A DNA stretch of 47,255 bases from Deltaproteobacteria bacterium (lineage in GTDB: Bacteria; Myxococcota_A; Polyangia; JAAYKL01). Position numbers and translations under genes: made by a program. The DNA lies in NCBI GenBank assembly GCA_030595125.1, contig JAUVDV010000043.1, positions 1-47,255 of the forward strand, written 5' to 3'. Within the stretch, counting starts at the first letter, position 1, and every line of letters begins with the position of its first letter. Below, piece after piece: positions 33,706-41,680 of this stretch. The notes under the pieces were generated by a model. The model did not search any database and was not told the DNA's origin. It saw only the letters and a program-made list of their open reading frames with translations.

Positions 33706-33928
33706 TTACTTCACCGGACGCCCAGGTTTTAGCCGCAATCCTTTCCGAGCTGGGTAGGGCTCACCCCTGCGTCTCTCCAGCTTGTCCAGGGCGACGGTCA
33801 ACGCCTCCTCGATGAGTGAGGCCAAGGTCAAACCCCGGTTCGAAGTAAACGGCGTTCTTGGCCCTCTCCACGACCTCTCCGGTGATCACGACGGCCAGGC
33901 GTTGTTTCGGCACTGGCTTGTCGGTCAT
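33706..33928 (-). pseudogene. Frameshifted ribbon-helix-helix-like gene
   Basis: From ATG 33928 the reading begins MTDKPVPKQRLAVVITGEVV and reaches AVYFEPG; it must then jump by one base to continue as TLASLIEEALTVALDKLERR and KPGRPVK, ending at TAA 33706-33708. One extra A in the AAA at 33830-33832 (plus strand) explains the break. Without it the product would be about 73 residues. It resembles small strand-helix-helix proteins carried on plasmids and integrative elements. Either a true mutation or an assembly error is possible. Confidence 0.6.
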
Positions 33929-33968
33929 GTCCCCCGACGCATGGCGGGACTACGTTCAGTTGCTCGAC

Positions 33969-34008
33969 AAAAAGGGCAATGAAAGGGCAACCGGAAAGGT
34001 TGCCCTTT
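33969..34008. repeat. Direct and inverted GGGCAA repeats at the right end of the element
   Basis: GGGCAA occurs at 33974 and 33985 (11-bp spacing, as at the left end). The second copy is part of a perfect 11-bp hairpin: AAAGGGCAACC (33982-33992), GGAAA loop, GGTTGCCCTTT (33998-34008). This may be a recombination-protein binding site or a terminator. It ends 28 bp from the attachment core. Confidence 0.65.
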
Positions 34009-34036
34009 GAAGATTGCAGAATCAAACGAGAACTCA

Positions 34037-34060
34037 GTGACCCCAAGGGGAATCGAACCC
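34037..34060. repeat. attR: attachment core inside the intact tRNA-Glu
   Basis: This is the second copy of the 24-bp core, overlapping the T-arm and acceptor 3' strand of tRNA-Glu. Outside the core towards the element the sequence is CTGAG (minus strand), not CCA, as expected when integration replaces the bases following the tRNA. Confidence 0.85.
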
Positions 34061-34110
34061 CTGTTTTCGGCGTGAGAGGCCGACGTCCTGGACCGCTAGA
34101 CGATGGGGCC
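34038..34110 (-). tRNA. tRNA-Glu (anticodon CTC)
   Basis: The 73-nt cloverleaf starts GGCCCCATCGTCTAGC on the minus strand. The acceptor stem GGCCCCA pairs with TGGGGTC (one G-T pair) and the discriminator is A. The anticodon stem TCGGC/GCCGA encloses loop CTCTCAC. The T-arm is GGGGTTCGATTCCCC. CCA is not encoded. Its 3' end is the integration site of the neighbouring element. Confidence 0.95.
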
Positions 34111-34116
34111 AATATG

Positions 34117-34187
34117 CTCGGGGACTAGGATTCGAACCTAGATCAGCGGAGCCAGAACCCGCCGTCCTGCCATTAGACGATCCCCGA
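34117..34187 (-). tRNA. tRNA-Gln (anticodon CTG)
   Basis: The 71-nt cloverleaf starts TCGGGGATCGTCTAATGG on the minus strand. Acceptor TCGGGGA pairs with TCCCCGA. The anticodon stem GCGGG/TCCGC has loop TTCTGGC, and the T-arm is CTAGGTTCGAATCCTAG. CCA is not encoded. It is six bases upstream of tRNA-Glu and probably co-transcribed with it. Confidence 0.95.
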
Positions 34188-34199
34188 TCGACGGGGCGT

Positions 34200-34228
34200 T
34201 GTTTAGCCGAACCGCGCTGACCTGTCAA
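34200..34228 (-). promoter_or_regulatory. Promoter of the tRNA-Gln/tRNA-Glu unit
   Basis: On the minus strand TTGACA (34228-34223) and TAAACA (34205-34200) are 17 bases apart, 13 bases before the tRNA-Gln 5' end. Spacing and position fit a sigma-70 type tRNA promoter. Confidence 0.6.
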
Positions 34229-34266
34229 AGGGAAAATCGCGTTTAGAGCCAAAGGGAAAATAGTGT

Positions 34267-35184
34267 TCAACTTCTGCGGGTGAAACATGAACTCGATAAC
34301 CTCGCGTCCCGCCGAATGTCCACAGTCTGTTCGACGAACTTCGACGTGATCCTGTCGCGGTAACCGCTCGCCCTCATCTCGGCGTTCCAACCCAGGGTGG
34401 TGTTGAGGCGCTCCATGGCGAGTTCCCGCAGGTATTTTCCCACCATCGAGGCCACCGAAATCGGCAGGTGAATGGAGTCCCCATCGCGGATAAAGGAGAT
34501 CTCCCCGATGCCGCCCACGCGGTAGGTGCTTACCTCCCGAGATTCCCGGATCACCGCGTCGACCGACAGATTCATGTTCTCGAACCACCGCTCGTAGCGC
34601 ATGGTGGATCCGATCTTTCCACACAGGACTATCGCCTCGCCACGCCCCGAGATGGTCAGTTTCATGGCCAGTTTCATCATGAGCTCGAAGTCCAGGCGCA
34701 TCTTGTTCGAGTCGGGTTTTTGAAGCTCCAGGTTGAGCGCCCCGGGGCACGCCATGAACGATCGGACGGACCCTGGTTCGACTCCTGCCTTGTTGAAACG
34801 ATCCTTCACCGTTGCGGGGATTGTGTTCGAGTTCGGCTTTGCCCACAGGGGGAGGTCGATCCCCGCCGTCTCGCATGGTACAGGTCTGGCGCCGGCCGGA
34901 CAGGGAACTGGGAAGGGGAGGGGGAGGCAGACGTCCTCGACCAGGTCGGCGAAAGTCCCGGCCCGACAACCGAGCAGCTCGATCCAGGAGAGGATGGCGC
35001 GCTCCCCGGCGGCGGGGGATCGGCGGGAGAACAAGATCTTGGAATCGGCGGCGGGAAGATCGGGTCCCGCGAGGCGCGAGAAACGCTCGACGTCGTAGTC
35101 GTCGGATTCGAAAACGGTTCCCGTCACCACCAGCGGTCCCAGCAGCGGTCCCAGACCGTTCTCATCGATTCCAATCACCAGCAT
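34267..35184 (-). CDS. RNase HII-like protein with an altered active site
   Basis: This encodes 305 residues. The N-terminus IGIDENGLGPLLGPLVVTG parallels the RNase HII motif GIDEAGRGPLAGP (D7, E8), DSK at 47-49 parallels DSKKL, and DGDSIHLPISVASMVGKYLR (234-253) parallels the last catalytic block. The block that normally reads VLxDGN appears as IVLCGK (185-190), so the third carboxylate seems to be Cys188. A long insert sits between about 60 and 160. It may be a divergent or inactive homologue rather than the housekeeping rnhB. It begins 15 bp after the beta-helix lipoprotein gene on the same strand. Confidence 0.65.
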   Translation of the reverse strand: MLVIGIDENGLGPLLGPLVVTGTVFESDDYDVERFSRLAGPDLPAADSKILFSRRSPAAGERAILSWIELLGCRAGTFADLVEDVCLPLPFPVPCPAGARPVPCETAGIDLPLWAKPNSNTIPATVKDRFNKAGVEPGSVRSFMACPGALNLELQKPDSNKMRLDFELMMKLAMKLTISGRGEAIVLCGKIGSTMRYERWFENMNLSVDAVIRESREVSTYRVGGIGEISFIRDGDSIHLPISVASMVGKYLRELAMERLNTTLGWNAEMRASGYRDRITSKFVEQTVDIRRDARLSSSCFTRRS

Positions 35185-35199
35185 TTCAGGACCTCATCT

Positions 35200-36765
35200 C
35201 TACTGGAGCTCGAAGGACCCCGAATCACAAGGCGTGATCCGCAGCTCTCCCCGTTGATCGGTTTCCGGCGGCGGGCAATTGACGCCGAAGTCGACCGCAG
35301 GGCTCGACGGGTCGAGCGCCATCGTCGGTGTGTAGCCGCCATTATCAGTCAGAGGTTGCAGCAACGGATCGGAGAACTCGATGCCCGCCACGCACGGAGT
35401 ATCGTCGTTGCCGTTGTTCTTGATGTCGGGCCACTGCATGTTGCCGCCCTGATCGCCGAACGGCTCGTGGCAAGCCAGCGAGCTGTACTCGTTGGGGGTG
35501 GTGTTGTAGGCAAACAGGGAATTTCCAAGGGAGATTTGCGCCTCCTCGCCCTTGAAAATCGCCGGGGCGTAATCCGCGTCGTTGCCGTAGAAAACGCTGC
35601 TGATTATTTCCACCGTGCTGGCGCCGTTGAATATTGCGGCCCCCACCTCAGGGACCTGGTTACCCGAGAAGGTGCAGTTGGTCACCGTCGCCGACGAGCC
35701 CGAGCCCACGAACAACGCCGCGGCGTGCGCATCGGACCTGTTTTCAAAGAAGGTCGATGCGGTGAGCGTGAGGTGGCCCACCTGGTGGTAAAGGCCGCCG
35801 GCCCCGCCGGTGGGGCTGCCGTCAAAGTCGTTGGCGTGGAACAGGCAACGGTCGACCACCGACTGGGAACCCTCGTAGAAGTAGGAGAACATCGCGCTGC
35901 CGTGCTGGTTGGCCCGGTTGTTCTCGAACACCGTGCCGCAGAGCAATAGATCTCCGGGCACGTCGTAGTTCATCCCGTCGATGTAGATCCCGCCGCCGTT
36001 GCCGAACTGACCGCCGTCGGCCGAGCTGGTGGCCACGTTGCCCTCGAAGACGCAGTCGACGACCGTCAAGTCCGAGCCCCGGTTGAATAGCCCGCCGCCG
36101 TTGGAGGCGCTGTTGTCGATGAACTCGCAATTCGAGAATGTGGCCTGGCTCAAACCACCGGCGAATACCGCTCCGCCGCCGATCTCGCCTTCCTGGCTGG
36201 TACAGTGGTTGTTCTGGAACCGCACGTCGATCGCGGTCAGCGCGCCGTACCAGGGATGGAGGATCGCGGCGCCGGAGTCCACCGCCAGACCGTCTGCGAT
36301 GGTCAGACGTTGCACGGTGAGTTCGGTGTAGTGATCGAGCTCCAACACGCGCACCGCCTCGCCGCCGCTCAGGGTGATGGCCCCCTGACCGTCGACCATC
36401 AACGGAAAGTCCACGAACAGGGACTCGGTCAGAGTGATTACGTGCTCCTCACCACAGTCGAACGTGATCGTTCCGCCGTTCTCCACGGTTCGCAGTACCT
36501 CCACCGCATCGGTCAGGGCCTGGGCGGTGCAGCTCCCGGCCGTGCCGTCACCAACCACTTCGATCTGTCCCTGGGCTTCGAGCGGGTTGAGGACGCCCGG
36601 ACACTCCGGTGGTGGATCGCCGTCGCTGTCCGTGTCGGTGTCCACGTCCGAGTCCGTTCCACCGTCGCTGCCGCTACTACCGCTGTCACCACCACACCCA
36701 ACAATGGTCCAGACGATCACCACCGCCAGCAGCCACAGCAGGTTCGATCTTGTTTCAATGCTCAT
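35200..36765 (-). CDS. Beta-helix surface lipoprotein with Asp-rich linker
   Basis: This encodes 521 residues. ATG 36765 is chosen for its signal peptide ending TIVGC (Cys24) and GGGAG upstream. A short DVDTDTDSDGD linker follows. The rest shows right-handed parallel beta-helix rungs of the Pmp/choice-of-anchor-Q type: NCEFIDNSASNGGGLFNRG, CVFEGNVATSS, CTFSGNQVPEVGAAIFNG and the final DQRGELRITPCDSGSFELQ. These are usually surface adhesins or carbohydrate-active scaffolds. GC content is high. The gap 36766-36874 has no gene that I can support. Confidence 0.82.
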   Translation of the reverse strand: MSIETRSNLLWLLAVVIVWTIVGCGGDSGSSGSDGGTDSDVDTDTDSDGDPPPECPGVLNPLEAQGQIEVVGDGTAGSCTAQALTDAVEVLRTVENGGTITFDCGEEHVITLTESLFVDFPLMVDGQGAITLSGGEAVRVLELDHYTELTVQRLTIADGLAVDSGAAILHPWYGALTAIDVRFQNNHCTSQEGEIGGGAVFAGGLSQATFSNCEFIDNSASNGGGLFNRGSDLTVVDCVFEGNVATSSADGGQFGNGGGIYIDGMNYDVPGDLLLCGTVFENNRANQHGSAMFSYFYEGSQSVVDRCLFHANDFDGSPTGGAGGLYHQVGHLTLTASTFFENRSDAHAAALFVGSGSSATVTNCTFSGNQVPEVGAAIFNGASTVEIISSVFYGNDADYAPAIFKGEEAQISLGNSLFAYNTTPNEYSSLACHEPFGDQGGNMQWPDIKNNGNDDTPCVAGIEFSDPLLQPLTDNGGYTPTMALDPSSPAVDFGVNCPPPETDQRGELRITPCDSGSFELQ

Positions 36766-36874
36766 GCCTACTCCCGGCGATGCCAGATCACACAACGTAG
36801 GACGAATAAATCACCTCTTTCGTCCCGTCGTCAACAACTTGCCGGGATGAGCTTGATGCGCAGATCTTCGCCGT

Positions 36875-37972
36875 TCACCTCGCTTGCTTCGGTCTTTTCA
36901 GATTCATCAGCCCGATGACAACCAGGATCACCAGCCCGGCGATCACGGTGATCTTGCCCGGTAACGTGGCAGCTTTTATCAGGCTGAAGTTGTGGGCAAG
37001 GGCTGCTCCGGTGAGCATTCCGAATACGGTCAACACGGAGTCCGTGTTTCCGCTGCCGGCGAGCACCAGCTGCCGAAATGGACAGCCGCCGAGCAAGATC
37101 GCCGCCAGCCCCACCATCGCCATCCCCAGGAAGTTCCAGAGATGGGCGCTGTGTGCGACGGGTTGGTCGGCAAACCCGAGGTGGAAGTCCCCCATGACAA
37201 GATTGCCGATGAGCACGACGGCGAATATCACCAGAACGCCGGAAAGCAGATGCCAGCTGCGCATCAGGAAAATATCGCGGATGCCCCCGGCAAAGCACAG
37301 CCGCGAGCGCTGGCCGAGGAATCCGATCACCAGGCCGGCGATTAGCGAGACGGCGATCCCTGTAGCAAGCCCCACTGGCGAGCCATCACCTCCGGGATAT
37401 CCTTTGTTCATGAAGAAGATCGGACCGCCCTCGGTGAAGGACGGCCTGAGCACGAGAAACAGCAGCAGGAGCACCATAAGCGCCGGCAGCACGAGCCCTT
37501 CCGCCCGCCGCTGTCCCTTGGCGCGTGGCAATACAAAACCGAAGCGCAGCAGCCATACGCCCGCCGCGATGCCCCCGACGAACCCAAACACCGCAACCAG
37601 GGCGTTGAGATCACCGCCGGCCAGTCGCAGCACCATTCGCACCGGGCAACCCAGGAACACCAGTGCGCCGAGCATCATGAATACGCCGAGCATGAACCGC
37701 GTGACCGGCGCTGAACCGCCTCTGGGCTTGAACTCACCATGGATGACCGCCGCCGTAAATGCACCCAACGCAATCCCAATGATCTCGGGGCGAATGTATT
37801 GGATGGGCGCCGTGATGTTCCAGTTGAACAGCCCCAGAGCTCCCACGATATCGCGCTGGAAGCATGCAATGCAGAAGCCCATGTTTGCCGGGTTGCCGAG
37901 CGACATGAGGACAAGCGCAGCTATGCCCAGTGCCGCTCCAGCTATCATTACCCACAGTGTGTCCTTGCGCAT
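36875..37972 (-). CDS. yedE: YedE-type (YeeE/YedE family) membrane transporter
   Basis: This encodes 365 residues with about ten hydrophobic helices. The conserved cysteine motifs of the selenium-linked YedE group are present: MGFCIACFQRDIVGALG, FLGCPVRMVLRLAGGD, RSRLCFAGGIRDIFLMR and LGGCPFRQLVLAGSGN. YeeE relatives import thiosulfate through such cysteines; YedE is associated with selenium metabolism by co-occurrence. ATG 37972 is chosen because AAGGAG lies seven bases before. It is divergent from the HTH/PBP regulator gene across a 317-bp region. Confidence 0.88.
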   Translation of the reverse strand: MRKDTLWVMIAGAALGIAALVLMSLGNPANMGFCIACFQRDIVGALGLFNWNITAPIQYIRPEIIGIALGAFTAAVIHGEFKPRGGSAPVTRFMLGVFMMLGALVFLGCPVRMVLRLAGGDLNALVAVFGFVGGIAAGVWLLRFGFVLPRAKGQRRAEGLVLPALMVLLLLFLVLRPSFTEGGPIFFMNKGYPGGDGSPVGLATGIAVSLIAGLVIGFLGQRSRLCFAGGIRDIFLMRSWHLLSGVLVIFAVVLIGNLVMGDFHLGFADQPVAHSAHLWNFLGMAMVGLAAILLGGCPFRQLVLAGSGNTDSVLTVFGMLTGAALAHNFSLIKAATLPGKITVIAGLVILVVIGLMNLKRPKQAR

Positions 37973-38155
37973 CAACTTCTCCTTGCAGCCTGGCGGGACA
38001 GGCTCCAGGCCTCCTTGGGCTGCAGTTGTCAGTCGTGTTTGTGTATTACTAGCAACAACCAACCCGATAGATCAAACAGGAATATCCGATATGTAACCGT
38101 GCGACTATTGGTTCCGCCGTGCTGTCCGCGACAACCTGGACACCGCCTTGTCCCG

Positions 38156-38175
38156 AAAAATGACTCTGGCACCCT
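38156..38175. repeat. 20-bp direct repeat, left copy
   Basis: AAAAATGACTCTGGCACCCT here is identical to 41681-41700 in the same orientation. The two copies bracket the regulator, diheme protein and porin genes. Similar text (GACTCTGGTGCCCT) appears at 46910-46923, suggesting a dispersed REP-like motif. Confidence 0.7.
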
Positions 38176-38188
38176 TGGGAAATGAGAA

Positions 38189-38218
38189 GGTTATTTTCGG
38201 TTATTTTTGGTTATAATT
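38189..38218. promoter_or_regulatory. Three 10-bp phased repeats before the HTH/PBP regulator
   Basis: GGTTATTTTC, GGTTATTTTT and GGTTATAATT stand head to tail at exactly one helical turn. TATAAT at 38212-38217 is inside the last unit. They lie about 70-100 bases upstream of the regulator start in the region divergent from yedE. They are candidate operator sites. The rest of 37973-38289 shows no gene. Confidence 0.5.
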
Positions 38219-38289
38219 TTCTTGCACCGTCTGTTTGGTCTGTTAGTATACTTGCAAATTCGGGAGCTTACAGAAGGGGAGGGTTGACA

Positions 38290-39216
38290 GTGGAATACAT
38301 GACAACAAAGGAGATCGCCCGCTATCTGCATCTCAACGAGAAGAAGGTCTATGCGATGGTCGCGGACGGGCAGCTTCCGGCCTCGCGTATCTCCGGAAAG
38401 TGGTTGTTCCCACGCGAACTCGTGGATCGGTGGATAGAGCAGAACACGATCTATCCCGGCTCCGGCATTATCGATTCCATTCTGGAGGATATGCTTATCA
38501 TGCAGGGGAGCGACGATTGGCTGCTCTCTCGGGTGACGCAGGACTTCACACGGAAGAACAATATACCAGTGGTCACAGCGACTGTTGGAAGCATGGCGGG
38601 GTTGAAGGCAGTCAGCAGCGGCAAGGCGCACATGGCGGGCTGCCATATCGCGAGTGATCAGGCCAGGGAGTTGTCAGCGGGCTCGGGCAAGGGGTGCTAC
38701 ATGATGGACCTCTTCTCCCGCCGGCAAGGACTCATCTTCGACCGATCGAGGCATCCGGGGATCACCGGGCTTCAAAGCGTCGAGGATCTCGGGCTTTGCT
38801 TCGCGGAGCGTCAGCAACTCTCGGGCACGTTTCAACTGGTGCGTCGCCTCTTCGATGACCTGGGGGTTCCCGATCCTTCGCGCGAGACCGCAGGCGAGAG
38901 CCGGACCATGGGGCCCTGTTCTTCCCATATGGAGGTCGCGCTGGCCGTCCGGACGGGAAGGGCCGACGCCGGGGTCGGCATTCAGGTCGCAGCGGACCTG
39001 TGCGGTCTAGATTTCATCCCACTTCACACCGAGCCCTACCGGATAGCAATTCCCACCCAGTTCTTTTCCCGTCCGCACATGGTGGGTTTCCTGGACTTCA
39101 TCCTTGGCGAGTTGAAGTCCGTGTCCGCCTCGGGTGCGGCCGGATATGAGTTTGATGATCTGGGACGAATCGACGTTCCAAAAACAATTGAGAAGGAGGA
39201 AATTTCCAATGCGTAA
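38290..39216 (+). CDS. HTH (excisionase-type) regulator with periplasmic-binding-protein-like domain
   Basis: This encodes 308 residues. An N-terminal MerR/Xis-type helix-turn-helix is seen (MTTKEIARYLHLNEKKVYAM, SGKWLFPRELVDRWI). The C-terminal PBP-like domain (from VVTATVGSMAGLKAVSSGKA; AHMAGCHIA; VALAVRTGRADAGVG) resembles those sensing molybdate, tungstate or other oxyanions. GTG 38290 is preferred because GGGGAGGG lies six bases before; ATG 38299 is the alternative. Its stop overlaps the start of the diheme gene, so it is co-transcribed with the genes it probably controls. Confidence 0.82.
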   Translation: MEYMTTKEIARYLHLNEKKVYAMVADGQLPASRISGKWLFPRELVDRWIEQNTIYPGSGIIDSILEDMLIMQGSDDWLLSRVTQDFTRKNNIPVVTATVGSMAGLKAVSSGKAHMAGCHIASDQARELSAGSGKGCYMMDLFSRRQGLIFDRSRHPGITGLQSVEDLGLCFAERQQLSGTFQLVRRLFDDLGVPDPSRETAGESRTMGPCSSHMEVALAVRTGRADAGVGIQVAADLCGLDFIPLHTEPYRIAIPTQFFSRPHMVGFLDFILGELKSVSASGAAGYEFDDLGRIDVPKTIEKEEISNA

Positions 39217-40438
39217 CATCGAAACTAAAACAATCTTTTGGACCATATTGATGCTGATCGGCATCTGGACGGTGGGTGTGGTGTCGTGTTCATCCGACAG
39301 TGATGATCAAGACCTGATTTCGTCGAATTCATACAAGGGACATGAGAACGATCTCGACGCCAACAACTTCGTGTCGGTCTACCCGAATACCCTGGGAACC
39401 AGGCTCGACGATTGCCAGACGTGTCACAAGGGGGGGACCTTCTCCTACGAGTCTTACGACGGGATAAAGACCGCGTTCAAGAACTCCTGTGACTTTTGTC
39501 ATCTGATCATCCATCCATCCGAGGATTTCATCGAGGCTCAACCGATAACGTATGCGGAGACCCTCAACCCGTACGGCGCGGCGTACATGGCGGCCGGAAG
39601 GACCAGGGATGCGCTCAACAGTATCACCGCTGACGACAGCGACAGCGACAGTTTTTCCAACAAGGAGGAGATAGCTGATCTCAAGTATCCGGGCGATCCC
39701 GCCAGCCAACCCGGGCAGGAGGTTGCGCCCATGATCACGTTCACAAAGGCCCAGCTCGAGGGCCTGGCCTCTCATGAGCAGTTCATGCTGGCGAACTCTC
39801 ACAAACAGGAGTTCGACAACTATGTCTCGTATGTCGGCGTGACCGTGGAGATCCTTCTGGTGGAAGCGGGCGTGGATATCACGGACTCGGCCATTCAGGG
39901 GATCACGGTCATCGCTCCCGACGGCTACATGAAGGATTTCACCACCGAACAGATTCAAAAGACCTACCCGACCGGGCTCTATTACTCGGGGCTGGACACG
40001 GCCACCCTCGGAACCGAGTGCGGGTTTGTCATGTACCCCGACAACCTGCCTTCGGATCTGACCGGCGACGGTGATATTGCAGGGGATCAGCTTCTCATTC
40101 TGGCCTACGAGCGGGACGGACTCCCCCTCGATCCGAGCAGCCTCGATATAACGGAGGGCACAATCGACGGCGAGGGCCCCTTCCGGGTAGTGCTTCCCCA
40201 GTCGGTTCCCGACGAGCCGGATCGGGGCTCCATGTTTTCCCCTACCGACTGCAACGATGGGTACGATTACGATGACAGCAAGGATCATAACGCCGGAGAT
40301 ATGGTGCGTGGCGTGATAGCAATTCGGGTAAACCCCCTGCCCGAGGGATACGAGGACTTCGATCATTACAACGGTGGCTGGTCGTACATTGAAAGTGAAT
40401 CCATCATTATATACGGGCACGGAATCGATGCCGACTGA
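39209..40438 (+). CDS. Diheme c-type cytochrome lipoprotein, GEGP-motif type
   Basis: This encodes 409 residues. The signal peptide ends in VGVVSC (Cys27). Two heme-binding motifs, CQTCH (69-73) and CDFCH (94-98), precede a larger domain holding the phrase GEGPFRVVLPQ, which is typical of GEGP-motif diheme proteins. It probably carries electrons in the periplasm or at the outer membrane; the acceptor is unknown. AAGGAGG precedes ATG 39209, which overlaps the regulator gene by eight bases. The porin gene overlaps its end by 11 bases, so the three are tightly coupled. Confidence 0.85.
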   Translation: MRNIETKTIFWTILMLIGIWTVGVVSCSSDSDDQDLISSNSYKGHENDLDANNFVSVYPNTLGTRLDDCQTCHKGGTFSYESYDGIKTAFKNSCDFCHLIIHPSEDFIEAQPITYAETLNPYGAAYMAAGRTRDALNSITADDSDSDSFSNKEEIADLKYPGDPASQPGQEVAPMITFTKAQLEGLASHEQFMLANSHKQEFDNYVSYVGVTVEILLVEAGVDITDSAIQGITVIAPDGYMKDFTTEQIQKTYPTGLYYSGLDTATLGTECGFVMYPDNLPSDLTGDGDIAGDQLLILAYERDGLPLDPSSLDITEGTIDGEGPFRVVLPQSVPDEPDRGSMFSPTDCNDGYDYDDSKDHNAGDMVRGVIAIRVNPLPEGYEDFDHYNGGWSYIESESIIIYGHGIDAD

Positions 40439-41666
40439 TACGGGCGGTCGCCCATTCTCGCGACTCGCTCCTGTTTTACTCGCGGTCCTCGCGGCGGTGT
40501 TGCTCACCTTCATGGATGAGCCGGCGTCTGCCTACGAGGTCAACGATCACCTGCAGGTGACCGGCCTCGCCCAGATGTGGATCACCCTCTATGAGCAGAT
40601 GGAGGAGGCGGAAGGGCTGCACCAGCATCCCAGCGGGGACGAGGCGACGAACGCTACCAGCGGTTTCAGCCTTCACCGGGCGAGGATCGGCGCGTATACT
40701 TTCTGGTTCGATCGGCATGTTGAGATCTCCGCCCAGATGAGACTCGAGCGAAACCCGGGCCTTCTGGATGTCTACGCCGGACTCCATCCGGCCCGGTGGC
40801 TGTCAATTTATTTCGGCCAGTTCAAGATCCCGAGTTCGTACGAGGCCATGGTCAACGCCCAGGATCTGGACTTCATCCTGCGCACAAACATCGCCCGCGA
40901 TCTGGCCGACTATTCCCTGTCCAGGACAACTTACCGATCATCGCTCTTCTACGGGGTCAATTCCTACTACAGGGATATGGGCCTGGGTTTGAAGGGGGAC
41001 ATCGATACGGGCTTCTGTGCCCTGCGCTACTTTTTGATGGTGGGCAACGGGCTCGGGGCAAACCTGTTCATCAGCGGCGCTGCGAGGAGAGAGTATATCG
41101 TTACCAACAAGGGTCAGTTCTTCTACGGGGCGCGCCTGGAGATCGCCGAAATCCTGGACACGGTGTCAGTGGGCGGACACTTCAACTACAACAAGCACGA
41201 CAACATCGTCTTCAACAGCGGGCGTGTGGTCTACGATCTCGATCGGCTGAGCTATTCGGGGGATCTCGAGATCGACGTGTCGCTGATCGGCCTGAGAGCG
41301 GTGGGGATGTACGGCGCCGGCCTCATTGACGACGACTACGACGATGACGGCAGAACAGATCTTTTGTATTTCGGATGGGAGTCCCGTTTGCTGTGGACGT
41401 TGAATCCTCTCATCTCCGTATTCGCGGATTCGGCTTTCTGGGAGAGGCATTTCTTCGAGATCGGCGCTCGTTTCGACAGATCTGTTGGTGATTGGAACGA
41501 AACCGGCGCCGAGGTTACTCAAAACAACTGGACCTTCGCGGTGAGCTATCTCTTCGAGGATCTCCTGAAAGTACAGCTGGAATACATGCGCAAACTGACG
41601 GACGATCCATCCATGCCCGAGCTGGACGACGATATCCTTTTCATTCAGATCCAGGGAGCGCTCTGA
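40428..41666 (+). CDS. Outer-membrane porin (beta-barrel)
   Basis: This encodes 412 residues. The signal peptide ends around EPASA. The mature protein has alternating amphipathic strands with aromatic girdles (LHRARIGAYTFWFDRHVEIS, RWLSIYFGQFKIPSSYEA, FAVSYLFEDLLKVQLEYMRK) and resembles phosphate-selective porin O/P-type barrels. The start ATG 40428 lies inside the diheme gene. Being coupled to a heme lipoprotein, it could form a conduit or a substrate channel for the respiratory function of the operon; this is inference. Confidence 0.8.
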   Translation: MPTDTGGRPFSRLAPVLLAVLAAVLLTFMDEPASAYEVNDHLQVTGLAQMWITLYEQMEEAEGLHQHPSGDEATNATSGFSLHRARIGAYTFWFDRHVEISAQMRLERNPGLLDVYAGLHPARWLSIYFGQFKIPSSYEAMVNAQDLDFILRTNIARDLADYSLSRTTYRSSLFYGVNSYYRDMGLGLKGDIDTGFCALRYFLMVGNGLGANLFISGAARREYIVTNKGQFFYGARLEIAEILDTVSVGGHFNYNKHDNIVFNSGRVVYDLDRLSYSGDLEIDVSLIGLRAVGMYGAGLIDDDYDDDGRTDLLYFGWESRLLWTLNPLISVFADSAFWERHFFEIGARFDRSVGDWNETGAEVTQNNWTFAVSYLFEDLLKVQLEYMRKLTDDPSMPELDDDILFIQIQGAL

Positions 41667-41680
41667 TCTTGAAATGAGCC

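Larger units (their letters stand above)
30233..34060. mobile_element. 3.8-kb integrated element in the 3' end of tRNA-Glu
   Basis: Two 24-bp direct copies of the tRNA-Glu 3' end (30233-30256 and 34037-34060) bound the element. Inside are a serine recombinase gene at the left end, an LRR-like lipoprotein, a small membrane protein, a Cys-rich lipoprotein and a frameshifted ribbon-helix-helix-like gene. Both ends carry GGGCAA motifs repeated at 11-bp spacing (30386 and 30397; 33974 and 33985). No transposase, conjugation or phage structural genes are seen. tRNA 3' ends are usually used by tyrosine integrases, so a lone serine recombinase is unusual; the true integrase may be missing or supplied in trans. 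Confidence 0.8.

Noticed and set aside
36780-36874. A selenoprotein or DUF3343-like gene after yedE, reading IKLIPASC then TGA
   Set aside because: Only about 15 codons precede the TGA, no upstream domain or SECIS-like hairpin could be identified, and the match to the family is too short.
38290-39216. Phage excisionase
   Set aside because: The HTH is of excisionase type, but it is fused to a PBP-like domain and lies in a metabolic operon, so a regulator is far more likely.
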